NCBI GenBank assembly: GCA_021852225.1 | Contig: JAJZOA010000334.1 | Location: forward strand, 1-5,334 | DNA length: 5,334 nucleotides | Origin: Planctomycetota bacterium | GTDB taxonomy: Bacteria; Planctomycetota; Phycisphaerae; WQYP01 | Direction: 5' to 3' | Shown here: one piece after another, positions 5,307 to 5,334 of the stretch | Layout: each line of letters opens with the position of its first letter | Position numbering within the stretch: the stretch's first letter is position 1 | Position numbers and translations under genes: made by a program | Notes under the pieces: model-generated | What the model saw: the letters and a program-made list of their open reading frames with translations, nothing else | Database searches by the model: none | What the model was told of the DNA's origin: nothing

Positions 5307-5334
5307 ACTTTTTGCCACTTATAGCGGACGTGTA

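Noticed and set aside
5307..5334. FMN riboswitch or promoter upstream of ribB
   Set aside because: Only 16-28 bases of upstream sequence are present, and they contain no recognisable element, so nothing can be claimed.

Overview
The window looks like chromosomal DNA of a moderately GC-rich, free-living bacterium. All four intact or window-clipped genes lie on the minus strand. A ThuA-like protein with a twin-arginine leader, a secreted GH39-type glycoside hydrolase, a sugar-phosphate mutase of the GEGNGG type and a RibB with a degenerate RibA-like tail together remind me of Planctomycetota (perhaps Phycisphaerae-like) or Acidobacteriota. This is recall of family flavour, not a database result, and the phylum assignment is low confidence.

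Layout, read in the direction of transcription (right to left). (1) 5306-4143: 3,4-dihydroxy-2-butanone 4-phosphate synthase (RibB) fused to a GTP cyclohydrolase II-like domain that has lost all three zinc cysteines. (2) 4140-3616: a 525-bp remnant of an insertion sequence, probably ISKra4-like. It has imperfect 22-bp terminal inverted repeats and keeps only the N-terminal and C-terminal scraps of the transposase. It begins two bases after the ribB stop codon and lies on the opposite coding strand. (3) 3561-3505: a good sigma-70-type promoter and ribosome binding site. (4) 3504-1948: a secreted clan GH-A, GH39-like glycoside hydrolase. (5) 1947-1708: an intergenic region with a 34-nt inverted repeat and a weak possible promoter. 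(6) 1707-325: a phosphoglucosamine/phosphohexomutase. (7) 324-228: a short intergenic region without a clear terminator. (8) 227-1: the first 75 codons of a Tat/Sec-exported ThuA-like protein that runs off the window.

The genes do not form one obvious pathway. The exported hydrolase and the exported ThuA-like protein both point to carbohydrate handling outside the cytoplasm. The mutase supplies hexose-phosphate or glucosamine-phosphate intermediates for the envelope, and RibB makes the four-carbon precursor of riboflavin. The hydrolase has its own promoter. The mutase and thuA may be co-transcribed with it or have their own weak promoters.

The most interesting points are the RibB protein with a probably dead GTP cyclohydrolase II domain (RibBX-like), the His-to-Gln change in its RibB active-site motif, the missing C-terminal tail at the insertion-sequence junction, and the internally deleted insertion sequence itself. 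I found no CRISPR array, tRNA, rRNA or riboswitch, and no clear evidence of a wholly new system.
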